Virus record (IMG/VR): IMGVR_UViG_3300033153_004547
Span: 1-33,195 of that record
Strand: one strand, 5' to 3'
Source of the DNA: a virus
DNA: 33,195 bases
Below are positions 1 to 6,520 of the stretch, piece by piece. The notes under the pieces were generated by a model. The model was not told the DNA's origin. It was given only the letters and a program-made list of their open reading frames with translations, and did not search any database. How positions within the stretch are numbered: position 1 is the stretch's first letter; the number at the start of each line of letters is the position of its first letter. The position numbers and the translations under genes were made by a program.

Positions 1-81
1 GTCACCACAAGTCCGGTCAAAAAATGCACCCAAAATTCATAAATATATGGCAGGGTCCGCAAGTGCTGTGCATTAAAGGGG

Positions 82-110
82 TTGCAAGCTGATATATATA
101 TTAATATAAA
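82..110 (+). promoter_or_regulatory. Candidate sigma70-type promoter before the terminase operon
   Basis: TTGCAA at 82-87 and TATAAA at 105-110 are separated by 17 bases of very AT-rich DNA. The predicted transcript would begin near 117, which leaves room for the ATG at 166 and argues against the in-frame TTG at 82 as the start of the first gene. The promoter is inferred from sequence only. Confidence 0.45.
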
Positions 111-165
111 ATATGAAATATCAGAAGTTGTCAGAATAGAGAGGGAAAGCCAGGTAAAAAAAGAC

Positions 166-888
166 ATGGCAAAAAAAAGAACCGACAAAAATAAAGACAT
201 TATCACACCACGGAAAGCGGCCAACCTTGCGGCCAAAGATGAACAGAATGTGTTGAAACTGATCCGGGAAAAGGTCAAGGCTGGCACGGCATTGAGCGTG
301 ACAGAACGCAAAATCCTGGATGAACTTGACGGGACAAATGGCGGCGGCGGTGATGTTACAGTCACATCCAAAATCAAGGTTGCCAAAATATTCAATGTCA
401 ATGTCAGGACCATCCGCCGGTGGGAAATGGAGGGAATGCCAGTTGTCAAGATCGGCCGGAAACGGTCATATAATTTATTGGAAATAGATCGATGGTATCA
501 GAACAAAAGAGGGAACCGGGCGGCCGGATCTGATGAAGATAGCAAGTCAGGGACAGCATTAAAACTGATTGATTTCAGGAAACGGCGGGTTGAATTACAA
601 AACAGATTGCTTGAAATAGATGTCCTGGAAAAAGAGGGCCTATATATAAAACGTGATGAAGTTAACAAGGGCCGGATCAAACGGATCCAGATTGTCAAAA
701 CCGCATTGCTGGCATTGCCGCAAACCCTTGGCCCTTTGTTATCAGCCGAAACAGATCCAAAGAAATGCATCAAGTTAATTGACACAGAAGTCAGGGACAT
801 GATCAAGCAATTTGCCGATGGCGGCAAGAAATATCTTGAAGTAGAAAAACCGAAACCACAAAAGGAATTGGAATTCAAGAATGTTTAA
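166..888 (+). CDS. Terminase small subunit-like DNA-packaging protein
   Basis: A 240-residue protein that probably recognises phage DNA for packaging and recruits the large subunit encoded at 1658. About residues 70-112 form a MerR/excisionase-like winged helix-turn-helix (KIFNVNVRTIRRWEMEGMP, then a basic wing), as in Nu1-type small subunits. A charged helical region follows (DFRKRRVELQNRLLEIDVLEKEG), typical of the oligomerisation part of these proteins. I chose ATG 166 because an AGG-containing site lies about 10 bases upstream. The in-frame TTG at 82 overlaps a candidate promoter. Gene order (first in the packaging operon) agrees with the call. A regulatory HTH protein is the alternative. 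Confidence 0.7.
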   Translation: MAKKRTDKNKDIITPRKAANLAAKDEQNVLKLIREKVKAGTALSVTERKILDELDGTNGGGGDVTVTSKIKVAKIFNVNVRTIRRWEMEGMPVVKIGRKRSYNLLEIDRWYQNKRGNRAAGSDEDSKSGTALKLIDFRKRRVELQNRLLEIDVLEKEGLYIKRDEVNKGRIKRIQIVKTALLALPQTLGPLLSAETDPKKCIKLIDTEVRDMIKQFADGGKKYLEVEKPKPQKELEFKNV

Positions 889-1150
889 AAGATACCATGA
901 AATTGAAAAGGCTAGAAATACAAAGATCCGCAGAGGCCCCCGGAAACAATTTCATGTGACAATTAAACTTGATTGTCACAGGCAAAAGGGATTTTGTGCA
1001 ATTTGCCAGAGGGCAAAATTAACAAATGCCCCTGTCATTATAAAACCTGATTTTACTATCAAAGATTGTCCGGCCTGCGTGGAACATTATTTGACACATG
1101 CTGGCCTTGGAATGAAAGCAAAGATCATAAAAGTGGAGGTTATGAAATGA
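881..1150 (+). CDS. Small cysteine-rich basic protein
   Basis: An 89-residue basic protein of unknown function that overlaps the end of the small terminase gene by 8 bases. It carries C-x5-C-x2-C (CHRQKGFCAIC) in the middle and C-x2-C-x2-H (CPACVEH) further on, so it could bind one zinc ion. No enzyme motif is visible. Its place between the terminase subunits suggests a packaging accessory or nucleic-acid-binding role, but that is inference. It is one of seven small Cys-rich proteins in the window. Confidence 0.6.
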   Translation: MFKRYHEIEKARNTKIRRGPRKQFHVTIKLDCHRQKGFCAICQRAKLTNAPVIIKPDFTIKDCPACVEHYLTHAGLGMKAKIIKVEVMK

Positions 1151-1347
1151 AAGCAAAAGACTATGAAATAAGTGCCAACAGGATTGCAAGAGATATAAAA
1201 ATCAAAGTCATATTGACAGGCAAAAAGCGGTTCTATTTTCGCTTTTTTCTTTTCAAGGTTTTATTAAACCTAGCGGTTTTTATTTCCCCATTTGGGGGCA
1301 TTGAAATTATTACAAGAGAAAAGGCGGTGAATGATGGTAAGCATTAA
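1147..1347 (+). CDS. Small amphipathic/membrane-associated phage protein
   Basis: A 66-residue protein starting at ATG 1147, which overlaps the previous stop (ATGA) and has a good GGAGG site 7-8 bases upstream. The centre is strongly hydrophobic and basic (KRFYFRFFLFKVLLNLAVF), followed by FISPFGGIEI. Short proteins with this kind of basic-aromatic helix ending in a glycine/Ile-Glu stretch occur near terminase genes in other phages; their role is unknown to me. A longer ORF starting at 1066 is open in this frame but would overlap the previous gene extensively. The DNA contains several weak hairpins, so some doubt remains that the whole ORF is translated. Confidence 0.5.
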   Translation: MKAKDYEISANRIARDIKIKVILTGKKRFYFRFFLFKVLLNLAVFISPFGGIEIITREKAVNDGKH

Positions 1348-1657
1348 TGATTGGGCCAGGGTTATCAAGCAATGGCGTGAAAAAAACGGGTTTGAAACCC
1401 CCAGTGATCTTGAATGTCAATCTAACAGGAATATTATGTTGGGTAAATTAATGCTTGTGGTAACAGAAATATCAGAAGCGGCCGAGGCCGTCAGAAAAAA
1501 AGATATCAGTAATTTCAGGGAAGAATTAACAGATGCTATATGGCGTATTCTTGACATTTGCGAAACAACCGGCATGGACGTAAATTTCTGGATGGAAATT
1601 GTATATAATAAAAACATGGTGCGGCCTAAATTACATGGGAAAAAAACAAGCCTATAA
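1331..1657 (+). CDS. MazG-like nucleoside triphosphate pyrophosphohydrolase
   Basis: A 108-residue all-alpha NTP pyrophosphatase-like protein. The MazG-type metal-binding pattern is clear: E46-x2-E49 in VTEISEAAEAV, then E65-x2-D68 in FREELTDAIWRILD. Such enzymes hydrolyse (d)NTPs to monophosphates and, in phages, are proposed to adjust nucleotide or alarmone pools. The start is ATG 1331 (or the adjacent ATG 1334), with AAGGCGG just upstream, and it overlaps the preceding gene by 17 bases. It ends directly at the terminase ATG (TAA-ATG), so the two are probably translated together. A second, more divergent MazG-like gene lies at 32840. Confidence 0.75.
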   Translation: MMVSINDWARVIKQWREKNGFETPSDLECQSNRNIMLGKLMLVVTEISEAAEAVRKKDISNFREELTDAIWRILDICETTGMDVNFWMEIVYNKNMVRPKLHGKKTSL

Positions 1658-3568
1658 ATGAAAAACCTTTTCACTAAAGCTGAACGGGCAACCTGGTCTG
1701 ACAAAGAAATCGAAACCTGGAAATTGCCCGATGAACAGACGGTCACAGAATGGGCCAATAAAAACTTTTATCTGGACCATAAAACAAGTGCAGAACCAGG
1801 CCGGTATAAATCAGGCCGAACACCATATATTGAACATGTCCTGAATGCCTTTACTGATCCAGATGTTTCAAATATCACAATGGTATTTGGAACCCAGACG
1901 GCTAAAACAGAGGCCATAAAAATCATGGTTGGGCATCTGGTGGACCAAGACCCAGGGCCAACAATGGTTGTTTATCCTGACAAGGAAACAGCCAAGGCGG
2001 TTTCCCGCAAGCGGTTCCAATCCATGTTCCGGTTAAGCCCAACATTAAGAAAATACATTCCCAAAAAAGATGACGATTTCAGCCAATTACATTATGACCT
2101 GGAGAGTTGTTTTATCAAATTTGCCTGGTCCGGGTCTGATATGCAGTTGGCCCAGGATCCCATCAGATATCTTTTCATGGATGAAGTCCCGAAATATAGA
2201 AAATCAGCCGGGAAAAAGGCATCCGCAGTTAAACTGGCAGAGGACCGGACCAAAACATTTCCGTTTAATAAAAAGATTGTCAAGGCCGGAACCCCTGAAT
2301 TTGATTATGATGAATTGTGGACAAGTTTATTGGGATCCGACCATTGCCAATATTGGTTGCCTTGCCCGGAATGTGGTGAATACCAATTATTAAAATACGA
2401 GCAATTATCATTTCCTGATGATGTTCCAGCCCAAGAAATTGAAGATGAAAACCTTGCGGTTTATCATTGTTGTAATGACAAATGTGATCATATTATAACA
2501 GATGCCGAGAAAATACAAATGCTGGCCAAGGGTGTATGGGCACCCCTGGGGGCAACCGTCAACAAAGAGGGGTCCCTTGAAAATGCAAAGTGGAGTAAAA
2601 GCCGGGGATATTGGTTGAACAGTTTTTATTCACCCTGGGTGACATTCAGCCAGTTTGCCAAGGAACGTGTTGAATGTGGTGAAGATCTTGGAAAATTGCA
2701 GAGTTTTATCAATGGTTGGGTTGCGGAACCTTGGGTGGTATCAATTGAAAACGTGACAGAATATCAACTGGATTCCTGCAAAAGAAATTATGAACCGGGC
2801 ATCTGCCCCAATGAAGTCCTGGCATTAACGGCCGGAATTGACCGGATGAAATATGATTGGTATTATGTCATCAGGGGTTGGGGCCATTTCATGTCTAATT
2901 GGCTGATCCGGGCCAATGTAGTGCCATCCTGGGATGCCGTTAAAAGGGAAGTGCTTGACACGTTTTATATGACACAGGACCAGCAAAAAAAACTTGGGGT
3001 CAGAATGGCTGGCATTGATGCAGGATATAAACCAGATGAATCATATGCATTCTGTAAAATGAACACAGGCCGGACCCGGCCATTTATAGGTGTTGACCAT
3101 TTACGGGGTGAATTGTTCAAATCAAGTAAAATTGACAGACCCCAGACCGGCCGGAAAAAGTCAAAACTGGCCCAATTGTTATGGCGGATTGATGTTGAAA
3201 TATTCAAGGACATTCTTGCGGCCATGATCAACCCGGACAATGAACAGAACCCCTTGCAAATATATGTAAATATTTCAGAAAGATATATGAAACAGATGCA
3301 ATCTGAACGCAAAGAACTAATCCGTGTAAAAAAGGGCAAGAATTATTATGGATGGGTTCAGAGGGGTGAAAACCACTTCTGGGATTGTGAAGTTTATGCC
3401 CTTGCGGCCGCATACATGATGAACATGCAATATATGCAACCAGAGGGCCAGACAATTAAAAGCCTGGGCACGGAATATCAGAAACCAACCCGGCCGGAAT
3501 CACAGTCAAAAAGAAAACGTGGTCCCTGGTTAAAAGATCACAAAAGCACATGGAGAAATAGACGATGA
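1658..3568 (+). CDS. Terminase large subunit, lambda GpA family
   Basis: The 636-residue packaging motor and DNA-cutting subunit. The ATPase domain has a Walker A-like segment FGTQTAKTEA (residues 77-86) and Walker B YLFMDEV (171-177, D175/E176). As in GpA-family terminases, a zinc-binding insertion follows (CPEC at 236-239, CCNDKC at 271-276). The C-terminal nuclease half carries AGID at 392-395, AGIDAG at 451-456 and NHFWDCE at 572-578, matching the acidic residues expected of an RNase H-like endonuclease. Length fits the family. The gene starts immediately after the MazG stop and its own stop overlaps the next start. Confidence 0.93.
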   Translation: MKNLFTKAERATWSDKEIETWKLPDEQTVTEWANKNFYLDHKTSAEPGRYKSGRTPYIEHVLNAFTDPDVSNITMVFGTQTAKTEAIKIMVGHLVDQDPGPTMVVYPDKETAKAVSRKRFQSMFRLSPTLRKYIPKKDDDFSQLHYDLESCFIKFAWSGSDMQLAQDPIRYLFMDEVPKYRKSAGKKASAVKLAEDRTKTFPFNKKIVKAGTPEFDYDELWTSLLGSDHCQYWLPCPECGEYQLLKYEQLSFPDDVPAQEIEDENLAVYHCCNDKCDHIITDAEKIQMLAKGVWAPLGATVNKEGSLENAKWSKSRGYWLNSFYSPWVTFSQFAKERVECGEDLGKLQSFINGWVAEPWVVSIENVTEYQLDSCKRNYEPGICPNEVLALTAGIDRMKYDWYYVIRGWGHFMSNWLIRANVVPSWDAVKREVLDTFYMTQDQQKKLGVRMAGIDAGYKPDESYAFCKMNTGRTRPFIGVDHLRGELFKSSKIDRPQTGRKKSKLAQLLWRIDVEIFKDILAAMINPDNEQNPLQIYVNISERYMKQMQSERKELIRVKKGKNYYGWVQRGENHFWDCEVYALAAAYMMNMQYMQPEGQTIKSLGTEYQKPTRPESQSKRKRGPWLKDHKSTWRNRR

Positions 3569-3810
3569 CAGCAATGAACAGGGGGGGAAACCCTTGGAAA
3601 AGGTTCAAAAAGACCGGCAAGAAAGCGATCCCCAAGCCGGTCCCCCCGGAAACATATGATCAGGTTTGCATTGAATTCAGCCCTGTAATTTGTCCATATT
3701 GCGGGGGGTTTGATACCTTGATCACACACACCACCAGGCCCACCCGGCGGCATATTTGCCGGGATTGCAACCAGGTTTTCAAGTCATATTGCAAATTAGA
3801 GGGTAATTAA
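3565..3810 (+). CDS. Small zinc-ribbon protein
   Basis: An 81-residue basic protein whose ATG overlaps the terminase stop (ATGA). It has a classical zinc ribbon: CPYC in the middle and ICRDC some 23 residues later, each with C-x2-C spacing. The N-terminal third is rich in Lys, Arg and Pro. No catalytic motif is visible. Similar small zinc ribbons often bind nucleic acid or partner proteins. The position directly after the large terminase suggests a packaging accessory factor, but the function is unknown. It is the last gene before the 219-base control region. Confidence 0.7.
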   Translation: MTAMNRGGNPWKRFKKTGKKAIPKPVPPETYDQVCIEFSPVICPYCGGFDTLITHTTRPTRRHICRDCNQVFKSYCKLEGN

Positions 3811-3885
3811 TACCCACTTCAAGCCAATAAAACCAAATCAGCCCAGATATTTTCAAAAACCATGTAGAATATACACAAATAAAAA

Positions 3886-3913
3886 TTGACATGCTGGATT
3901 TATGTTGTATTTT
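3886..3913 (+). promoter_or_regulatory. Candidate sigma70-type promoter (TTGACA-16-TATTTT)
   Basis: TTGACA at 3886-3891 and TATTTT at 3908-3913 have a 16-base spacer, and the surrounding DNA is AT-rich and non-coding. Initiation is expected near 3920. The spacer length equals that of the much stronger candidate at 28448-28475. Confidence 0.55.
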
Positions 3914-3934
3914 GAAGTAAAGAGGGAATTATCC

Positions 3935-3976
3935 ATGCCCGTCAAACCCGGCCGGTTTAAGACGGGCAGAAATTAA
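3935..3976 (+). CDS. 13-codon mini-ORF, possible leader peptide
   Basis: ATG 3935 opens 13 codons (MPVKPGRFKTGRN) ending in TAA at 3974-3976. AGAGGG at 3921-3926 lies 8 bases upstream. The codons contain a hairpin (GCCCGTC 3937-3943 with GACGGGC 3961-3967, inner AAACC with GGTTT), and an intrinsic terminator starts right at the stop codon. This resembles a leader-peptide attenuator. The ORF is short enough to arise by chance, so it is a candidate only. Confidence 0.3.
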   Translation: MPVKPGRFKTGRN

Positions 3977-4018
3977 AACGGCAATTCTGGTGCCAGAATC
4001 ACTGGATTTGCCGTTTTT
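3975..4018 (+). terminator. Intrinsic terminator with long compound stem
   Basis: AAAACGGCAA at 3975-3984 pairs perfectly with TTGCCGTTTT at 4008-4017. An inner hairpin is formed by ATTCTGG (3984-3990) and CCAGAAT (3993-3999). A T-tract at 4014-4018 completes the signature. It lies about 100 bases after the candidate promoter start and just before the lipoprotein gene. Confidence 0.75.
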
Positions 4019-4029
4019 CTTGGTGTAAC

Positions 4030-4299
4030 ATGGACCATTTGACAAAAGTTTTGCTGATCGTGGTTTTCCTGGGGGGGTGCAATATCATTCCCCAAGGTTT
4101 ATCTGATTCAATCCAATCAAGTGTTCAGGGCACCATTTTGATTTCAGAGGATTACAGCCGATTGCTTGACAAACATGAACCAGAGCCATCCAGGACAGCC
4201 AAGAAAGCCATTTTATATGGTTGGCTGGAATTCCAAAAAGAAATTTATGATTATGTACAAACAGATATAACAGAGGGGGAACACAATGGAATGGAGTGA
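4030..4299 (+). CDS. Small lipoprotein next to the holin
   Basis: An 89-residue protein with a lipoprotein signal peptide: short N-terminus with one Lys, hydrophobic core LLIVVF and lipobox LGGC with Cys18. The mature part is helical and charged, with no recognised domain. It overlaps the holin gene by 14 bases, so it belongs to the lysis unit. Outer-membrane spanins (Rz1-like) are small lipoproteins in this position, but this one lacks the usual proline richness, so that role is only possible. Superinfection exclusion is another option for phage lipoproteins. The ribosome site is weak. Confidence 0.65.
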   Translation: MDHLTKVLLIVVFLGGCNIIPQGLSDSIQSSVQGTILISEDYSRLLDKHEPEPSRTAKKAILYGWLEFQKEIYDYVQTDITEGEHNGME

Positions 4300-4693
4300 C
4301 ATAGCATACACAGTGGGCGGCATGTTGGTTGTGGCCCTGTCAGGAACCGGCATTAAACTTTTGATGTCATACATCAAAAACATTCATTTTGTGAAAGCCC
4401 TTAATGTTGAAAAATTACTTGATACCGTTGCTGAAACGGCCGTCCATTATGCAGAAGCATGGGGCCGCAGTTTAGAGGGCAAGGGATCCAAGAAACTGGC
4501 CGTGGCCAAAGAAAAGTTTGAAGCAATATTGCAGACCCACAAGGTTTCAATCCCCCCCGACCTTGTGGAGAAAAGATTGGAGGCGGTTTTAAATAAATTA
4601 AAACCATCCGTTGAAAATAAATCATTTGAATTAAGAGAGTCCGGCACCACTGATGACACGGCAATCCTGCCAAAAGAAAATGGGGGCCAGTAA
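4286..4693 (+). CDS. Holin, LL-H family-like
   Basis: A 135-residue protein with one N-terminal membrane segment (about residues 8-30, YTVGGMLVVALSGTGIKLL) and a helical cytoplasmic tail. The tail fits the LL-H holin pattern: VAETAVHYAEAWG, then GKGSKKLAVAKEKFEAIL, then IPPDLVEKRLEAVLNKL. Holins form membrane lesions that time lysis. The LL-H family is best known from phages of Gram-positive hosts, so its presence with Mu/lambda-type head genes is noteworthy. The gene overlaps the lipoprotein by 14 bases and is followed after one base by the gpW-like gene. Confidence 0.75.
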   Translation: MEWSDIAYTVGGMLVVALSGTGIKLLMSYIKNIHFVKALNVEKLLDTVAETAVHYAEAWGRSLEGKGSKKLAVAKEKFEAILQTHKVSIPPDLVEKRLEAVLNKLKPSVENKSFELRESGTTDDTAILPKENGGQ

Positions 4694-4694
4694 T

Positions 4695-4907
4695 ATGGCA
4701 ACCTATACTGATCAACAAATGTTGGATAAAGTCCGAGAGGGCATTTTCAACATTGTTCAAAAAGGTCAGTCATATTCCATTAACGGCCGCACATATACCC
4801 GTCAGGATTTGGGTGATCTGGAATCCTTGGAAAAATATTATCAAAAAAGAGTTAGTGCGGGCGGCGGCCGGAACACCAATTATTATGCATTCAGGCGGGG
4901 GACCTAA
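4695..4907 (+). CDS. gpW-like head-tail joining protein
   Basis: A 70-residue protein with the size and layout of lambda gpW: an N-terminal helix (TDQQMLDKVREGIFNIV), a short hairpin (SYSINGRTYTR) and a second helix (LGDLESLEKYYQKRV). gpW fills the portal channel and is needed for tail attachment. The A-W-B order of lambda (large terminase, W, portal) is kept apart from the intervening lysis genes. I chose ATG 4695, two codons after the holin stop region, over an upstream in-frame start at 4653 that would lie inside the holin gene. The stop overlaps the portal start (TAATG). Confidence 0.75.
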   Translation: MATYTDQQMLDKVREGIFNIVQKGQSYSINGRTYTRQDLGDLESLEKYYQKRVSAGGGRNTNYYAFRRGT

Positions 4908-6520
4908 TGGCAAAAAACAAAAACAAACGGCCATTTTCAAGTAAAATCGGATCGGTTTTGGATGGTGTTGTTTCTGTTATTGCCCCTGGTGCTGGCCTGA
5001 AACGCAAAAGGTCCCGAATTGCGGGCGATATTTTAGGCAAATCAAAATTCAAGTCATATAAAGGGGCCGAAAAAGGCCGTATGCACGGTTATTGGAACCC
5101 CGGTTCAGGGTCGGCAGACCAGGACAACTTGGTTGATCTTGAAGATTTGAGGGACCGATCCAGGGACATGGTGCGGAATGATGCCCTGGCATCCGGGATC
5201 ATGTTGACATTTACATCAAATGTGGTTGGGACCGGCATTAAGCCACAAAGCCGTTACCAAAATGAAGATCCTGAAAAACAGACCAAATTTCAGGCCCAGG
5301 CGGAATTGGCCTGGAATAAATGGGTGCCATTTGCGGATGCAGGGGCAAGACAGGATTTTTATGGTTTGCAAAATTTAGTTTTCCAGCAAACCCTTGAAAA
5401 TGGTGAACCATTTGCCATGATTTCCGCAATTAAGGATTCAAAACGGCCATTTTCCTTGGCCCTTGAAATTATTGAAGCTGATCGAATTGCAACCCCAACC
5501 GATAAAACAACGGCCAATGATGTCCGAATGGGCATTAAAATTGGCAAGCACGGTGAACCCCTTGGGTATTGGGTCAGGAAAACACACCCTGGGGATTACA
5601 ATTATAACTGGCGGCAAAGAAAATCCGACAATTATGATTTTATTCCGGCAAAACAGCCCAATGGGCGGCCGGGAATGATCCATTTATACAAGAAAACACG
5701 GGCCGGGCAAACCAGGGGTGTTCCGTTATTGGCACCCGTTCTTGGATTGTTCAAGGACATGTCAGAATATATTGAAGCCGAACTGGTTGCCAATCTGATG
5801 GCCGCATGTTTTGGGGTTTTCATCAAAAGTGAAAATGCAGACGGCATGGCTGAAACCAATTTTGACCAGACCAACGGCAGAGGCCAACGGGAAATTTATT
5901 TTGAACCAGGCATGGTGGAATATTTAAACCCAGGTGAAGAAATCACATCATTCATGCCGCAACGGCCAGGTGCCCAATTCGATTCATTTATTGTCAGGAT
6001 TATCCGGCAAATCGGGGCCGCCATCGGTTTCCCACTTGAATTGATTGCCAAGGATTTTTCAAAGACCAATTATTCAAGTGCCAGGGCGGCATTGCTTGAA
6101 GCCAGGCGGGTTTTTCAACAATGGCAAGCCTGGATGTCAATATATTTCAACCAGCCCATATGGGAAATGGTTTTAGAGGAAGCATTTTTAAAGGGTGAAC
6201 TTGATGCCCCTGATTTTTATGAAAACTTTTTTGAATATACCCGTGCCCGGTGGGTTCCGCCTGGTTGGCAATGGGTGGATCCGTTAAAAGAAGTCAAGGC
6301 GGCAGTTGAGGGCCTTGACAACGGCATTGAAAGCCTTGCAGATATTTCGGCAAGCCTTGGCAAGAATTGGGAAGAAACCATTGAACAAAAAGCCAGGGAA
6401 GCAGTAAAGATAAAAGAACTTGAAGAAAAATTTGACATTGTAATCATAAAAGGCGATTCAGCCGAAACAGATGAACCCCAGGGGGATGATGAAGATGACA
6501 ACAATGAAAGCAATAAATAA
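4907..6520 (+). CDS. Portal protein, lambda family
   Basis: A 537-residue protein of the length expected for the lambda gpB portal family, which forms the dodecameric ring at the packaging vertex. Recognisable stretches are DLRDRSRDMVRNDALASG near residue 85, the VVGTGIKPQSR segment after it, the RAGQTRGVPLLAPVL segment in the middle, and SSARAALLEARRVFQQWQ in the C-terminal half. All are typical of this family. The C-terminus is acidic (DDEDDNNESN). The start overlaps the gpW stop and the end overlaps the protease gene by about 26 bases. Confidence 0.92.
   Translation: MAKNKNKRPFSSKIGSVLDGVVSVIAPGAGLKRKRSRIAGDILGKSKFKSYKGAEKGRMHGYWNPGSGSADQDNLVDLEDLRDRSRDMVRNDALASGIMLTFTSNVVGTGIKPQSRYQNEDPEKQTKFQAQAELAWNKWVPFADAGARQDFYGLQNLVFQQTLENGEPFAMISAIKDSKRPFSLALEIIEADRIATPTDKTTANDVRMGIKIGKHGEPLGYWVRKTHPGDYNYNWRQRKSDNYDFIPAKQPNGRPGMIHLYKKTRAGQTRGVPLLAPVLGLFKDMSEYIEAELVANLMAACFGVFIKSENADGMAETNFDQTNGRGQREIYFEPGMVEYLNPGEEITSFMPQRPGAQFDSFIVRIIRQIGAAIGFPLELIAKDFSKTNYSSARAALLEARRVFQQWQAWMSIYFNQPIWEMVLEEAFLKGELDAPDFYENFFEYTRARWVPPGWQWVDPLKEVKAAVEGLDNGIESLADISASLGKNWEETIEQKAREAVKIKELEEKFDIVIIKGDSAETDEPQGDDEDDNNESNK

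Larger units (their letters stand above)
3920..4018 (+). ncRNA. Candidate ~100-nt leader or small RNA
   Basis: The stretch bounded by the promoter at 3886-3913 and the terminator at 3975-4018 would give a roughly 100-base transcript with two stem-loops and a U-rich end. That is the layout of a bacterial small RNA or of a terminated leader, such as the short RNA made from a phage late promoter before antitermination. No known family was recognised. Confidence 0.35.

Noticed and set aside
1-92. Possible C-terminal end of an upstream gene at the left edge (frame 2 open to TAA 74-76; frame 3 open to TGA 90-92; frame 1 open to TAA 40-42).
   Set aside because: All three forward frames are open for a while over such a short distance, and none has a distinguishing motif, so no partial gene can be chosen.
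82-165. TTG 82 as the start of the terminase small subunit gene.
   Set aside because: It coincides with the -35 element of a candidate promoter, the ribosome site would abut the start, and the added 28 residues look like translated AT-rich leader.
1213-1298. TTGACA at 1213 with TATTTT 15 bases later, plus hairpins AAAAAGCG/CGCTTTTT, AGGTTT/AAACCT and CCCC/GGGG, as a third promoter-terminator unit.
   Set aside because: The stems are short or AT-only, the spacer is 15 bases, and the region is better explained by the hydrophobic small protein gene 1147-1347.
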